From Clostridiales bacterium (GTDB lineage: Bacteria > Bacillota > Clostridia > Christensenellales > Aristaeellaceae): a stretch of DNA of 38,138 nucleotides. Under the pieces are notes generated by a model that did no database searches, was not told the origin of the DNA, and saw only the letters and a program-made list of their open reading frames with translations. How positions within the stretch are numbered: position 1 is the first letter of the stretch; the number at the start of each line of letters is the position of its first letter. Location of the stretch: contig SVGT01000019.1 of the NCBI GenBank assembly GCA_015056175.1, positions 1-38,138 on the forward strand, given 5' to 3'. Made by a program: the position numbers and the translations under genes. Below are positions 1 through 7,350 of the stretch, piece by piece.

Positions 1-117
1 GTTTTTCCTCAATTCTCTCTGTATCGTTTTCAAGGTTCTTGCTCTCGCTCAGGCCGCTTTCGTGACCCTCTCTCGCGAGCGCTTGATTATAATAACACAT
101 CACCAAACGTTTGTCAA
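1..117 (-). promoter_or_regulatory. Probable rRNA operon promoter and leader reading out of the left edge
   Basis: On the minus strand there is a consensus -35 TTGACA (112-117), a 17-bp spacer and TATTAT (89-94), preceded by phased A/T tracts (about 120-170) that resemble an UP element. No open frame follows. The transcript runs through a GC-rich stretch into AGAACCTTGAAAAC (minus strand, 26-39), which resembles the boxA-like CTTTGAAAAC motif found just before 16S and 23S genes in Firmicutes. The rRNA gene itself would lie left of position 1 and cannot be seen. A strong tRNA or other stable-RNA promoter is the alternative. Confidence 0.6.
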
Positions 118-159
118 CACCTTTTTTGAAAAAAATTCGATTTTTTTGAATCTTTTTTT

Positions 160-198
160 AAAAAAACGAAAAACCGGGAAGTTTTTGTACTTCCCGGT
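160..198 (-). terminator. Rho-independent terminator of the sigma/anti-sigma operon
   Basis: A perfect 10-bp stem (ACCGGGAAGT at 173-182 with its complement at 189-198) encloses a 6-nt loop. On the minus strand it is followed by T-rich sequence. It lies about 115 nt after the anti-sigma stop and separates that operon from the strong promoter to its left. The stretch between (199-312) is AT-rich and shows no gene. Confidence 0.8.
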
Positions 199-312
199 CG
201 AATTGCGCACATTGCGCACAACTTCTGCAACTTATTTCTTGAGATTCCTTTCGGATTATTCTGGATTTTCTGGGCTTTCGCCCCTTAAAATCGCATTTTC
301 TCAAAAGCTTTT

Positions 313-1476
313 TTATTTTTCTTTTTTCTTTTTCCAAATCTTTTTCACCGCGAAAACCACCAGGCCAGCCAGAATCAGCCAGGGCGCGGCAGCGATCACG
401 AAGACAACCATATCCCCCAGGAAGGCCACGCCCTCCGTGAAGGAATCCTGCAGTGCAGACCAGATCCGCTGAAACAGCGATGCCTCTTCAGAAACCGCCA
501 CTTTCACTTCCTGTAAAGAAACATTAACCGTGCTGTAATCCACCTGATCATCATAATGATTCAATTGACCAGTGTAATGATCAATCCAATACTGCGTATC
601 CGCAATGGCGCTTTCAATCTCAATCAGATCCGCAATATTTTCCGCTTCCGCCAGCAGCACATTCAGTCGATCCATTTTTTGCTTCTGGGTTTCCAGGCGC
701 GCCGCCGTGTCATAATAGCTTTCGCTGATATTCTGGCTTTGCTGCGTGAGAGACGTGAGCGCGCCCACGCCCTGGGCGCCCGCAATGAAATCATCCAGTT
801 TTTCCGAAGGGATGCGCAGCGTCAGGTAAGCATTTCGCAGCACCGTGCTATTTTTTTCTCCGTTGGCCGAAAGATATTCCATTCTTCCACCCATCCCGGC
901 AGCTATATCCTGGATCGCCTGCAGATCGGCGTCATATTCCAGGGTTTTGATCGTAAAGCTTACCGTACGGATAATTTTTTCCGTTGTTTCTTCCGCTGCA
1001 TTTTCCATGCCATACAGCGCGGAATCCATCATGGCATAATTGACGCCGTTATCCGCGCTTCTTTTTAAGCTGGCCGCCGCCAGATCGTAGGAATCGCTGC
1101 TTCTATACATGACGGCATCATAATCCGCGCTTCCTCCAGCCGGATCCGTCTCCGGCCTGGAATCCCGGGTCAGCATCGTGCCGCCAAGGATGAATACAAA
1201 TGCAGCGGCCGTCGCCACCCAGGTCTGCCAGCTTTTTTTCTTTTGCATTTGCTTTTCCATTTTTGTTTCCTCCCGAATCATTTGCCGCCAGGCTGAGGAA
1301 AATTCGTCCGGTACCTCGACCTCTTCATCCATTTTGCGGCAATCCATCCTCAATGCCAGCAGTGCGGCGCATTCCGCGCATTTTTCGGCATGAGCTTTCA
1401 GACGGGATGCATCCTCATCAGGAAGCACGCCATCCAGATAATCCTCGAGAAGATTTGAAAATTCCCTGCAATCCAT
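313..1476 (-). CDS. Membrane anti-sigma factor with zinc finger and DUF4349 domain
   Basis: 387 aa. The N-terminus is a zf-HC2-type anti-sigma zinc finger with His29-x3-Cys33-x2-Cys36. A membrane segment spans about residues 84-103, followed by an extracytoplasmic DUF4349 domain (about 165-345) with a coiled-coil stretch, then a second membrane helix (about 350-378) and a Lys-rich tail. The gene starts 26 nt after the ECF sigma gene, with GAGGAGG upstream of its ATG, so the two form one operon. By family knowledge the finger should hold the sigma factor at the membrane and release it on envelope stress. DUF4349 proteins are often lipoproteins; here a two-helix topology with an anti-sigma finger is seen. 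The signal sensed is unknown. Confidence 0.86.
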   Translation of the reverse strand: MDCREFSNLLEDYLDGVLPDEDASRLKAHAEKCAECAALLALRMDCRKMDEEVEVPDEFSSAWRQMIREETKMEKQMQKKKSWQTWVATAAAFVFILGGTMLTRDSRPETDPAGGSADYDAVMYRSSDSYDLAAASLKRSADNGVNYAMMDSALYGMENAAEETTEKIIRTVSFTIKTLEYDADLQAIQDIAAGMGGRMEYLSANGEKNSTVLRNAYLTLRIPSEKLDDFIAGAQGVGALTSLTQQSQNISESYYDTAARLETQKQKMDRLNVLLAEAENIADLIEIESAIADTQYWIDHYTGQLNHYDDQVDYSTVNVSLQEVKVAVSEEASLFQRIWSALQDSFTEGVAFLGDMVVFVIAAAPWLILAGLVVFAVKKIWKKKKEK

Positions 1477-1502
1477 TCCTGTTTTCGCCTCCTCTCATTT
1501 CT

Positions 1503-2063
1503 TTAGACGGATCGGGAAGAAAAAAGTTCCGATGATTTTTTCAAAATTGTACTTAATTTTTCTCTTGCGCGGTTAATGCGGCTTTTTACGGTGCCAAGAG
1601 GCAATTCCAGTACCCCGGCGATTTCTTCATATGCCATGCCCTGCATATCCCGCATCACAATCAATTGCCTGGCGTCATCCGGAAGCGCCGCAAGGCCCTC
1701 CTTCAGCAATCGCATTCTTTCCTTTTCCTCCAGCCGGGCATAGGCCCCCGGGGATTCATCCGGAATATCAAAGCCCGTTTCCTCCTGCATTTTTTCCAGG
1801 GACAGGGCCTCCTTCCGTTTCCGCAATTCATCCACGCACACATTCATGGCGATGCGCGTAATCCAGGTGGAAAACTGAGCATCCCGCCGGAAGGAATCAA
1901 AAGCGCGGAAAGCGCGCAGCATGGTTTCCTGGGCGCAATCCATCGCATCTTCCCGATTTCCCATCATATGATAGCAGGCGGCATAGACCTGGCGCTCGCA
2001 TTCCGCGGCCAGCCGTTCAAAATGCTCGGCATTTTGCTTGCGGGAGAATAATTTCAGTTCCAT
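1503..2063 (-). CDS. ECF-type RNA polymerase sigma factor (SigW/RpoE-like)
   Basis: 186 aa from the ATG at 2063, chosen because AAAGGAGG lies 5-6 nt upstream; an in-frame ATG at 2087 would add eight residues without a ribosome binding site. Region 2 (about 14-84) carries the DCAQETMLRAF and FSTWITRIAMN segments. Region 4 (about 118-172) carries a helix-turn-helix with LPLGTVKSRINRAR. There is no region 1 or 3, as expected for group 4 sigma factors. Its partner is the DUF4349 anti-sigma protein directly downstream. The upstream region contains an ECF-like promoter (2094-2119), which suggests autoregulation. The class is certain; the regulon is unknown. Confidence 0.92.
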   Translation of the reverse strand: MELKLFSRKQNAEHFERLAAECERQVYAACYHMMGNREDAMDCAQETMLRAFRAFDSFRRDAQFSTWITRIAMNVCVDELRKRKEALSLEKMQEETGFDIPDESPGAYARLEEKERMRLLKEGLAALPDDARQLIVMRDMQGMAYEEIAGVLELPLGTVKSRINRAREKLSTILKKSSELFSSRSV

Positions 2064-2093
2064 TTTCCGCCTCCTTTCCTCATTCAATCCTTG

Positions 2094-2119
2094 AACGCAT
2101 TCATTATACCATAGTTTCA
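2094..2119 (-). promoter_or_regulatory. Candidate autoregulatory ECF promoter
   Basis: The minus strand reads TGAAAC (2114-2119), 16 nt, then CGTT (2094-2097). This is close to the TGAAAC-N16-CGTA form used by SigW-type factors. The start codon lies about 30 nt downstream, with the ribosome binding site between. A sigma-A-like TATAAT (2102-2107) sits inside the spacer but has no good -35, so both readings are possible. Confidence 0.45.
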
Positions 2120-2153
2120 GAAAAAAAGAACGGGGCGCAGCGCTCCGTTCTTG
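2120..2153 (-). terminator. Rho-independent terminator after the Nudix gene
   Basis: Stem AAGAACGG (2126-2133) pairs with CCGTTCTT (2145-2152), followed on the minus strand by seven T residues. It ends the HAD-amidohydrolase-Nudix operon seven nt after its last stop and insulates the ECF promoter. Confidence 0.82.
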
Positions 2154-2159
2154 TAAAAT

Positions 2160-2885
2160 TCATTCTTCTCCCGACCAGGCAAACCGGGGAACCATTTTCC
2201 CATTTACCGATACCATTTCATTCCACATTTTTGCCGGACGAACCCACATTTCTCCCGTGCCATACAACGCCCGGTAGATGACCATAGGCTCCAGGGTTTC
2301 AGAATGCAGGGCAAGTCCCTCCACCCGATAGCTGTTTCCTTTATAATGGCGATAAATCCCCTTGGGAATCCGGATCCGCATGCTTTCCAGGCAAAGAATG
2401 GGATACATAGGATCCCAATTGCTCCAGGAGCACATATCCTGCCACATTTTTTCATTTTCCCGGATTTTTTCCGGCAAAATCCATTGGGCAAATTGCACTT
2501 CTTCCGGCTGGTAGGTCATTTTTTCCAAAGGCATATCCTGATAAATCAGATAGTTATCCCGGATAAAGCAGCCGTCACGGTTGGTTTCCGTGGAAACAAC
2601 ACGGGTACGGGAAAGATCGGGCGTAAAGCCCATTTCTTCCTCGCATTCCCGCAGGCAGGTGGTCAAGCTGTCCTCCCCCTGCACGGCAGCGCCGCCGGCG
2701 CAGCCCCACATATCGGGATGATTCTTTTTTTCCTTGGCACGAAGCTGCAGAAGGGTTTCCCCCTTGCTGTTGAGGAAGAATAAATCCACCACCAGATGAT
2801 AGGTGTCTTTTTCCAGCTTGCTGCCCCGCTCCGCCGTTTTTCCAATCAGATTCCGGTTTTTATCATATAAATCCCAGATTTCCAT
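2160..2885 (-). CDS. Nudix hydrolase (IDI-like) fused to a DUF1653 domain
   Basis: 241 aa. The N-terminal half resembles the isopentenyl-diphosphate-isomerase-like Nudix group: an EIWDLYDKN start and a complete Nudix box at residues 65-87 (G-x5-E71-x7-R79-E80-x2-E83-E84-x-G86). The C-terminal 65 residues (about 173-236, KGIYRHYKGNSYRVEG onward) match DUF1653, which is usually a small stand-alone protein. Nudix enzymes split nucleoside diphosphates linked to another moiety; the substrate is not predictable here. The start has AAAGGA upstream and lies 15 nt after the amidohydrolase stop, so it is the last gene of a three-gene operon. The fusion is the unusual feature. Confidence 0.9.
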   Translation of the reverse strand: MEIWDLYDKNRNLIGKTAERGSKLEKDTYHLVVDLFFLNSKGETLLQLRAKEKKNHPDMWGCAGGAAVQGEDSLTTCLRECEEEMGFTPDLSRTRVVSTETNRDGCFIRDNYLIYQDMPLEKMTYQPEEVQFAQWILPEKIRENEKMWQDMCSWSNWDPMYPILCLESMRIRIPKGIYRHYKGNSYRVEGLALHSETLEPMVIYRALYGTGEMWVRPAKMWNEMVSVNGKMVPRFAWSGEE

Positions 2886-2900
2886 GCTTGTTTCCTTTCG

Positions 2901-4505
2901 TTATGCGTGGCATTTGCGTTCCCTGCCGCCCACCACGGTCATGACCGGCTGCTGATGCAGAATTTCCATCGGATCCATTTCCGCAAAATCCCGGGGATAA
3001 ATGGAAAGATCGGCCAGATAGCCTTCCCGGATACACCCCAGGCGATCATCCATCCCTACAGTCTTTGCCGCCAGACGGGTATGGCAGCCAATTGCCTCTT
3101 CCACCGTCAGGCATTGATCGGGAAGCCAGCCATTTTCCGGCTTACCATCATAATCCTTCCGGGTAACGGCGCAGTAAATATTCCCCGCCGGGGCCAGGGA
3201 TTCCACCGGGCAATCGCTGCCGGAAGAAATGCAGACGCCCTTGTCCAGCAGCGTTTTCCAGTTATAGCTGGTCTTTGCCAATGCTTCGCCAACCCGATCG
3301 CCGCAGATATGCAGATCATATTCCACAAAGACCGGCTGGGCATATACATGCACGCCCATTTTCGCAATGCGCTCCAATTGCGCCCGCGAAGTAATCTGGC
3401 AATGCACAATACCGTCAGGCAAATGATCCGTTCCCGGCACTTGCGCCCGGGCATATTCAATGGCGTCCAGCACCAATTCCACCCCGGCGTCTCCTATGGC
3501 GTGGGTGATAAAGGGCATCCCCGCCCGATGGGATTGCAGGGCGACGGAAAAATATTCTTCTTTCGTATACACCGGCACGCCCCTGGTATCCGGCGCATCC
3601 GCATAGGGCTGCTTCAGCCAGGCCGTTCTGGCGCCCAGGCTGCCGTCGGTGTAGAGCTTTCGCGGCCCCAGGCGGAACCAATCGCTGCCCTGGCCATAGC
3701 GATAGCCGGCACGCAGGAATTCTTCCATCTCTTCCTCCGTTGCAAGGGCGCATTGCTGCACCACCCGGACGGGCATTTTTCCTTCCTTTTCCAGTTCCCG
3801 ATAGGCCCGAATCACCGTATGCATGGAAAAACCGGCAGTACCAAGGTCATCGGAAAAAATGGCAGTCAATCCTGCATCCGCCGCAATCTGCATGCCGGAA
3901 AGCAGCAGTTTCTTACAGCTTTCCACCCCTTCATCCGTAACAACCGCATCCAGCAGATTCAGCGCATTTTCCGTCAGGATACCGGCGTCAAAATCAATTT
4001 CGCCGCCTGCGGGCGCTTTCGTCTGCGCATCAATGCCCGCCATCTGCAGGGCCACGGAATTGACAATCACCATATGTCCGCATACCCGGCGCATCTTCAC
4101 CCCATGCCGAGGCGCAATTTCATCCAATTCCGCCTTGGTAATCAGCCGGCGATCGGGCCACAAATCCTGATTGAAGCCCCGGGCTTCAATGATCGTTCCC
4201 TCCGGCTGCTCCGCCGCACGCCTGCCAATGGCAGCCAATACTTCTTCCCGGCTGCGCATCCCATCCAGCACCACGCCGCGCCGGCTGGCGCCCAGGCTCA
4301 GAATATGCAGATGAGAATCCATCAATCCGGGATAAACCGCCGCGCCCTGCAAATCCACCAGCCGGGCATTCTCATCCCGCATCGGCAGAATTTCTTCGCT
4401 GCCGCCAACCGCCGCAATCTTTCCGTCCCGGATCAGAATTGCTTCCGCCTTCGGCTGCTCAGGATTCATGGTAGTGATTTTTCCATTATAATAGATCGTT
4501 TGCAT
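2901..4505 (-). CDS. YtcJ-like metal-dependent amidohydrolase
   Basis: 534 aa from the ATG at 4505, four nt after the HAD stop, with GAGG 10 nt upstream. An upstream in-frame ATG at 4550 would overlap the HAD gene and add a non-homologous leader. Family features of Amidohydro_3/YtcJ are present: an N-terminal beta domain, the metal-binding DSHLH motif (His65, His67), FITHAIGD in the middle, and GSDCPVESLAP near the end. No signal peptide is visible, so it is cytoplasmic. YtcJ-family members hydrolyse C-N bonds in cyclic amides or N-acyl compounds, but most have no known substrate. It is co-transcribed with a sugar-phosphate-type HAD phosphatase and a Nudix enzyme, which hints at metabolite clean-up. 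Confidence 0.9.
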   Translation of the reverse strand: MQTIYYNGKITTMNPEQPKAEAILIRDGKIAAVGGSEEILPMRDENARLVDLQGAAVYPGLMDSHLHILSLGASRRGVVLDGMRSREEVLAAIGRRAAEQPEGTIIEARGFNQDLWPDRRLITKAELDEIAPRHGVKMRRVCGHMVIVNSVALQMAGIDAQTKAPAGGEIDFDAGILTENALNLLDAVVTDEGVESCKKLLLSGMQIAADAGLTAIFSDDLGTAGFSMHTVIRAYRELEKEGKMPVRVVQQCALATEEEMEEFLRAGYRYGQGSDWFRLGPRKLYTDGSLGARTAWLKQPYADAPDTRGVPVYTKEEYFSVALQSHRAGMPFITHAIGDAGVELVLDAIEYARAQVPGTDHLPDGIVHCQITSRAQLERIAKMGVHVYAQPVFVEYDLHICGDRVGEALAKTSYNWKTLLDKGVCISSGSDCPVESLAPAGNIYCAVTRKDYDGKPENGWLPDQCLTVEEAIGCHTRLAAKTVGMDDRLGCIREGYLADLSIYPRDFAEMDPMEILHQQPVMTVVGGRERKCHA

Positions 4506-4509
4506 CTTC

Positions 4510-5289
4510 TTATTCCTCAGGACAGATTTCTCCCACGCCGGAAAGCACATAATGGGGACGATACGGGAATGTATTCATCATTTCAGGTGTGGTCACGCCG
4601 GAAAGCACCAGCACCGTATCCAGGCCCGTTTCCACGCCCGCCACAATATCCGTATCCATCCGATCGCCAACCATCACTGCTTCACCGCTGTGGCAGCCAA
4701 GCAGCTTCAGCCCGGTTCGCATCATCAGCGGATTGGGCTTTCCCACATAATAGGCGCTGCAGCCGGTGGTCAATTCAATGGGTGAAACCAGCGCCCGGCA
4801 CGCAGGAATAATTCCCTTTTCAGAAGGGCCGGTCATATCCGTATTGGTGCCGATCAGCCGGGCGCCCTTTTGCACGAAATGAACCGCCTTCAGAATGCTT
4901 TCATAATTATAATTGCTGGTTTCCCCCACGATCACATAATCAGGATTCACATCATTCATGGTGATGCCGGCTTCATACAGGGCATTCAATAAACCCGGCG
5001 CGCCAATCACGTAGGCCGTGCAGCCCGGGCTCTGGCTGGCTACAAATTTTGCCGTTGCCAGGGCGCTGGTATAAAAATGGCTTTCATCCACGTCCATGCC
5101 CATCCGGGATAATTTCTGCGCCAGCTCCCTGGGAGATCGTTCGCTGGAATTGGTCAGAAACAGAAATCGTTTTTTCTCCCGCTGCAGCCAGGCAACAAAT
5201 TCCTTCACCCCGGGCAGCAGCTGATTTCCGTGATAGATTACGCCGTCCATGTCACAAAGGAAGCCTTTTTTACTTCTTAAATTTTCCAT
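4510..5289 (-). CDS. HAD-superfamily IIA phosphatase (NagD-like)
   Basis: 259 aa, the usual length of NagD/AraL/PGP-type enzymes. Motif I is DMDGV (Asp13 nucleophile, Asp15 acid/base), motif II is LTNSS (about 44-49), motif III is the GKPNP lysine (Lys184), and motif IV is GDRMDTD (Asp209-Asp214). A type IIA cap lies between. These enzymes dephosphorylate nucleotides, sugar phosphates or damaged glycolytic products such as 2-phosphoglycolate; the substrate is not resolved by the motifs. The start is preceded by AAGGGGG. It is the first gene of the operon with the amidohydrolase and Nudix genes. Confidence 0.92.
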   Translation of the reverse strand: MENLRSKKGFLCDMDGVIYHGNQLLPGVKEFVAWLQREKKRFLFLTNSSERSPRELAQKLSRMGMDVDESHFYTSALATAKFVASQSPGCTAYVIGAPGLLNALYEAGITMNDVNPDYVIVGETSNYNYESILKAVHFVQKGARLIGTNTDMTGPSEKGIIPACRALVSPIELTTGCSAYYVGKPNPLMMRTGLKLLGCHSGEAVMVGDRMDTDIVAGVETGLDTVLVLSGVTTPEMMNTFPYRPHYVLSGVGEICPEE

Positions 5290-5324
5290 ACCAATTCCCC
5301 CTTTAACAATATCATTCCTGCTTC

Positions 5325-5353
5325 ATTTTATCAGGAAACAGGGCAAAGCGCAA
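5325..5353 (-). promoter_or_regulatory. Sigma-A-like promoter of the HAD operon
   Basis: On the minus strand TTGCGC (5348-5353), 17 nt, TAAAAT (5325-5330), about 35 nt before the HAD start codon. Confidence 0.5.
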
Positions 5354-5412
5354 GAAAACAAATTGGCCGCTTTTCCCCCATCCAGGCCGATTGCTCTCTT
5401 TCTGTTCATTTC

Positions 5413-5441
5413 TTGCATCAGGGAAAACGGCGTGCTATAAT
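5413..5441 (+). promoter_or_regulatory. Sigma-A-like promoter of the YlmH-like gene
   Basis: TTGCAT (5413-5418), 17-nt spacer, TATAAT (5436-5441). The start codon is 25 nt further on, after GGGAGGGAG. Confidence 0.6.
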
Positions 5442-5466
5442 ATCCCAATTGAAGGGAGGGAGCAGC

Positions 5467-6216
5467 ATGGATGATGCGCTGGAAAAGCGATTCCGGGAAT
5501 TGGCCAATCGCGCCTGGAGTCAGGGAAGCTATGTATTTACCCATTTTCTGGATCTGGCCGGTTTATCCGCATTTCATTCCCTGGTGCCTTCCCTGCCCCC
5601 CGTTCCCTACACGCTCTTTGGCGGGGCAGAAGGATGCGAGCGGCAGATGCTGCGTTTTGGCAGTGAAGAGCATTGCGGTTATGATATGCCCTTTCCCATC
5701 TGCTGCCTGAAAATCGCCCCCTCCAATCCCAAATTTGCCGAAAAGCTGACCCACCGTGATTATCTGGGCGCGCTGATGGCCCAGGGCATTGAGCGGGAAT
5801 TACTGGGGGATATCATCGTGCGGGAGGATGCGGCCTATCTTTTCTGCGAAGAAAAAATTGCCCCCTATCTGGCAGATAATTTCACCCAGGCCCGGCACAC
5901 CACGCTGCGCTGCACTTGGATCGAATCGCTGCCGGAGGGAGAATTATTCAAAACCCAGCGGCTCGGCGTGCAGCTTTCCTCTGAGCGGCTGGACGCCCTC
6001 ATCGCCCATGTATACAAAATGTCCCGAGGGGATGCCCAGGCCCTGTTCCCCGCCGGAAAAATTTATGTCAACGGTCGCCTTTGCCAAAGCGCAGGCCATA
6101 CGCCCAAGGAAAATGATCTGATTTCCGTCCGGGGTTACGGGCGCATGCGATACAAGGGCGTGGAAAGCCTGTCCAAGAAGGGAAAATGCAATACTATTGT
6201 TGAAATTTATGTGTAA
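5467..6216 (+). CDS. YlmH-like S4-domain RNA-binding protein
   Basis: 249 aa. The start at 5467 follows GAAGGGAGGGAG; an in-frame ATG at 5413 lies inside the promoter. The N-terminal two thirds match the YlmH fold (FTHFLDLAG and YDMPFPICCLKI segments), and the C-terminal third is an S4 RNA-binding domain (about 178-245). YlmH in Bacillus lies in the sepF-ylmG-divIVA division cluster and has been linked to ribosome-associated quality control. Here it stands alone with an amidohydrolase 15 nt downstream, so the usual division context is absent. The family call is firm; the cellular role is inferred. Confidence 0.86.
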   Translation: MDDALEKRFRELANRAWSQGSYVFTHFLDLAGLSAFHSLVPSLPPVPYTLFGGAEGCERQMLRFGSEEHCGYDMPFPICCLKIAPSNPKFAEKLTHRDYLGALMAQGIERELLGDIIVREDAAYLFCEEKIAPYLADNFTQARHTTLRCTWIESLPEGELFKTQRLGVQLSSERLDALIAHVYKMSRGDAQALFPAGKIYVNGRLCQSAGHTPKENDLISVRGYGRMRYKGVESLSKKGKCNTIVEIYV

Positions 6217-6231
6217 ATCGCAGGTGTTATC

Positions 6232-7026
6232 ATGAATTACAGAATTATTGACTGCCACACCCACGTATACCCAGATAAAATTGCCACCAAAGCCGTGGAA
6301 AGCATCGGGCATTTTTATGATATTCCCATGGAACTGGATGGCACGGTAAACACTCTTTTGAATATCAGCCGGCAGGCCGGCGTGGATCAGTGTCTGATTC
6401 ACGGGGTGGCAGTGGACGCCCTTCATGTGCGCCACATCAATGATTTCGTCATTGCCACCGTGCAGGCGCATCCTGACCGGCTCATGGGCTTTGGTACCCT
6501 GCACCCCGATATGGAAGATCCGGGCAAGGAACTGGATCGGATGCTGCGGGCCGGTTTATGCGGCGTAAAGCTGCATCCCGATATGCAGAAATTCAGTCTG
6601 GGGGAAGCGCGGACGGATCGGCTCTTTGCCGTTTGCGAGGGCGTATGCCCCATGCTTTTCCATACCGGGGACAAACGTTATCAGTATTCCAATCCGGCAT
6701 TGATTCCGCCCATCATGAAAAAGCATCCTCATCTTACGCTGATCTGCGCGCATTTTGGCGGCTACAGCGAATGGGATGACGCCGTCAAATGCCTGGCAGA
6801 TGAAAATGTATATGTAGATTCCTCCAGTTCCTTTTTCATGCTGGGCAAGGAGCGCGTCCGGGAATTGATCGATCTTTACGGCGCGGATCGGGTGCTCTTT
6901 GGCAGCGATTATCCCATGTGGCAGATGAAGGCGGAAAAGGAAACGCTACTTTCCCTGGGGCTTCCCGAAAACGATCTGCAAAAGATCTTTTCCGGCAATC
7001 TTCTGCATCTGCTGGGGAAGGAATAA
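6232..7026 (+). CDS. Amidohydrolase_2-family metal-dependent hydrolase
   Basis: 264 aa TIM-barrel enzyme. Metal-site candidates are DCHTH (His9, His11), the lysine/His of GVKLHP (about 112-116), FHTGD (His144), CAHFGG (His174) and GSDYPM (Asp226). This arrangement matches the amidohydrolase_2 group of decarboxylases and hydrolases acting on small carboxylic or cyclic substrates; the exact reaction cannot be read. It begins 15 nt after the YlmH-like stop with only a weak AGG motif upstream, so it is probably translated from the same mRNA. A long terminator-type hairpin follows at 7139-7190. Confidence 0.87.
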   Translation: MNYRIIDCHTHVYPDKIATKAVESIGHFYDIPMELDGTVNTLLNISRQAGVDQCLIHGVAVDALHVRHINDFVIATVQAHPDRLMGFGTLHPDMEDPGKELDRMLRAGLCGVKLHPDMQKFSLGEARTDRLFAVCEGVCPMLFHTGDKRYQYSNPALIPPIMKKHPHLTLICAHFGGYSEWDDAVKCLADENVYVDSSSSFFMLGKERVRELIDLYGADRVLFGSDYPMWQMKAEKETLLSLGLPENDLQKIFSGNLLHLLGKE

Positions 7027-7138
7027 AGATGGGTGCATTTTATTAAGAGAGATTCTTTGCCCCTTCCTCACGCCCGCCAAGAAAGTCATCCTGGTTGTAT
7101 ATTCTATATTTCTGCCCGCCCGTATGCCAGCGGGGTAC

Positions 7139-7190
7139 ATAAAAACAATGCAGGCAAGTAGAATGCATCTGCTTCCTGCATTGTTTTTAT
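7139..7190. terminator. Long bidirectional terminator hairpin
   Basis: A 16-bp perfect outer stem (ATAAAAACAATGCAGG at 7139-7154 with its complement at 7175-7190) contains a smaller inner stem. The A and T runs on the two arms allow termination in both directions. It lies 112 nt after the amidohydrolase stop. Nothing gene-like is seen elsewhere in 7027-7350 apart from the second terminator. Confidence 0.75.
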
Positions 7191-7305
7191 TATTGGCAAA
7201 TGCGTTCAAAAGAAAATCATTCGCATGACACATAGCCAAGATATATTTCTCCGAAGCATTTCGCCGGACTCATCTTTCTGATCTCCAGGATATACGCTTT
7301 TGCAT

Positions 7306-7336
7306 CAAAAAAGCTGCCATGCTTTCGCATGGCAGC
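7306..7336 (-). terminator. Rho-independent terminator of the sugar ABC ATPase gene
   Basis: GCTGCCATGC (7313-7322), loop TTTC, GCATGGCAGC (7327-7336): a perfect 10-bp stem. On the minus strand six T residues follow. It lies 14 nt after the ATPase stop. Confidence 0.88.
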
Positions 7337-7350
7337 CAATGAATCAATAA

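Noticed and set aside
62-472. Open frame of 136 aa at the left edge
   Set aside because: It runs through the rrn-like promoter, A/T tracts and a terminator, and its product is Phe-rich and unlike a protein.
2907-4811. Long plus-strand open frame (634 aa)
   Set aside because: It is antisense to the amidohydrolase and HAD genes, which have clear family motifs; its translation is His/Arg/Pro-rich with no domain.
6946-7239. Minus-strand open frame of 97 aa between the amidohydrolase and ABC ATPase genes
   Set aside because: It spans the long terminator hairpin and overlaps the end of a convincing gene; no ribosome binding site or motif is present.
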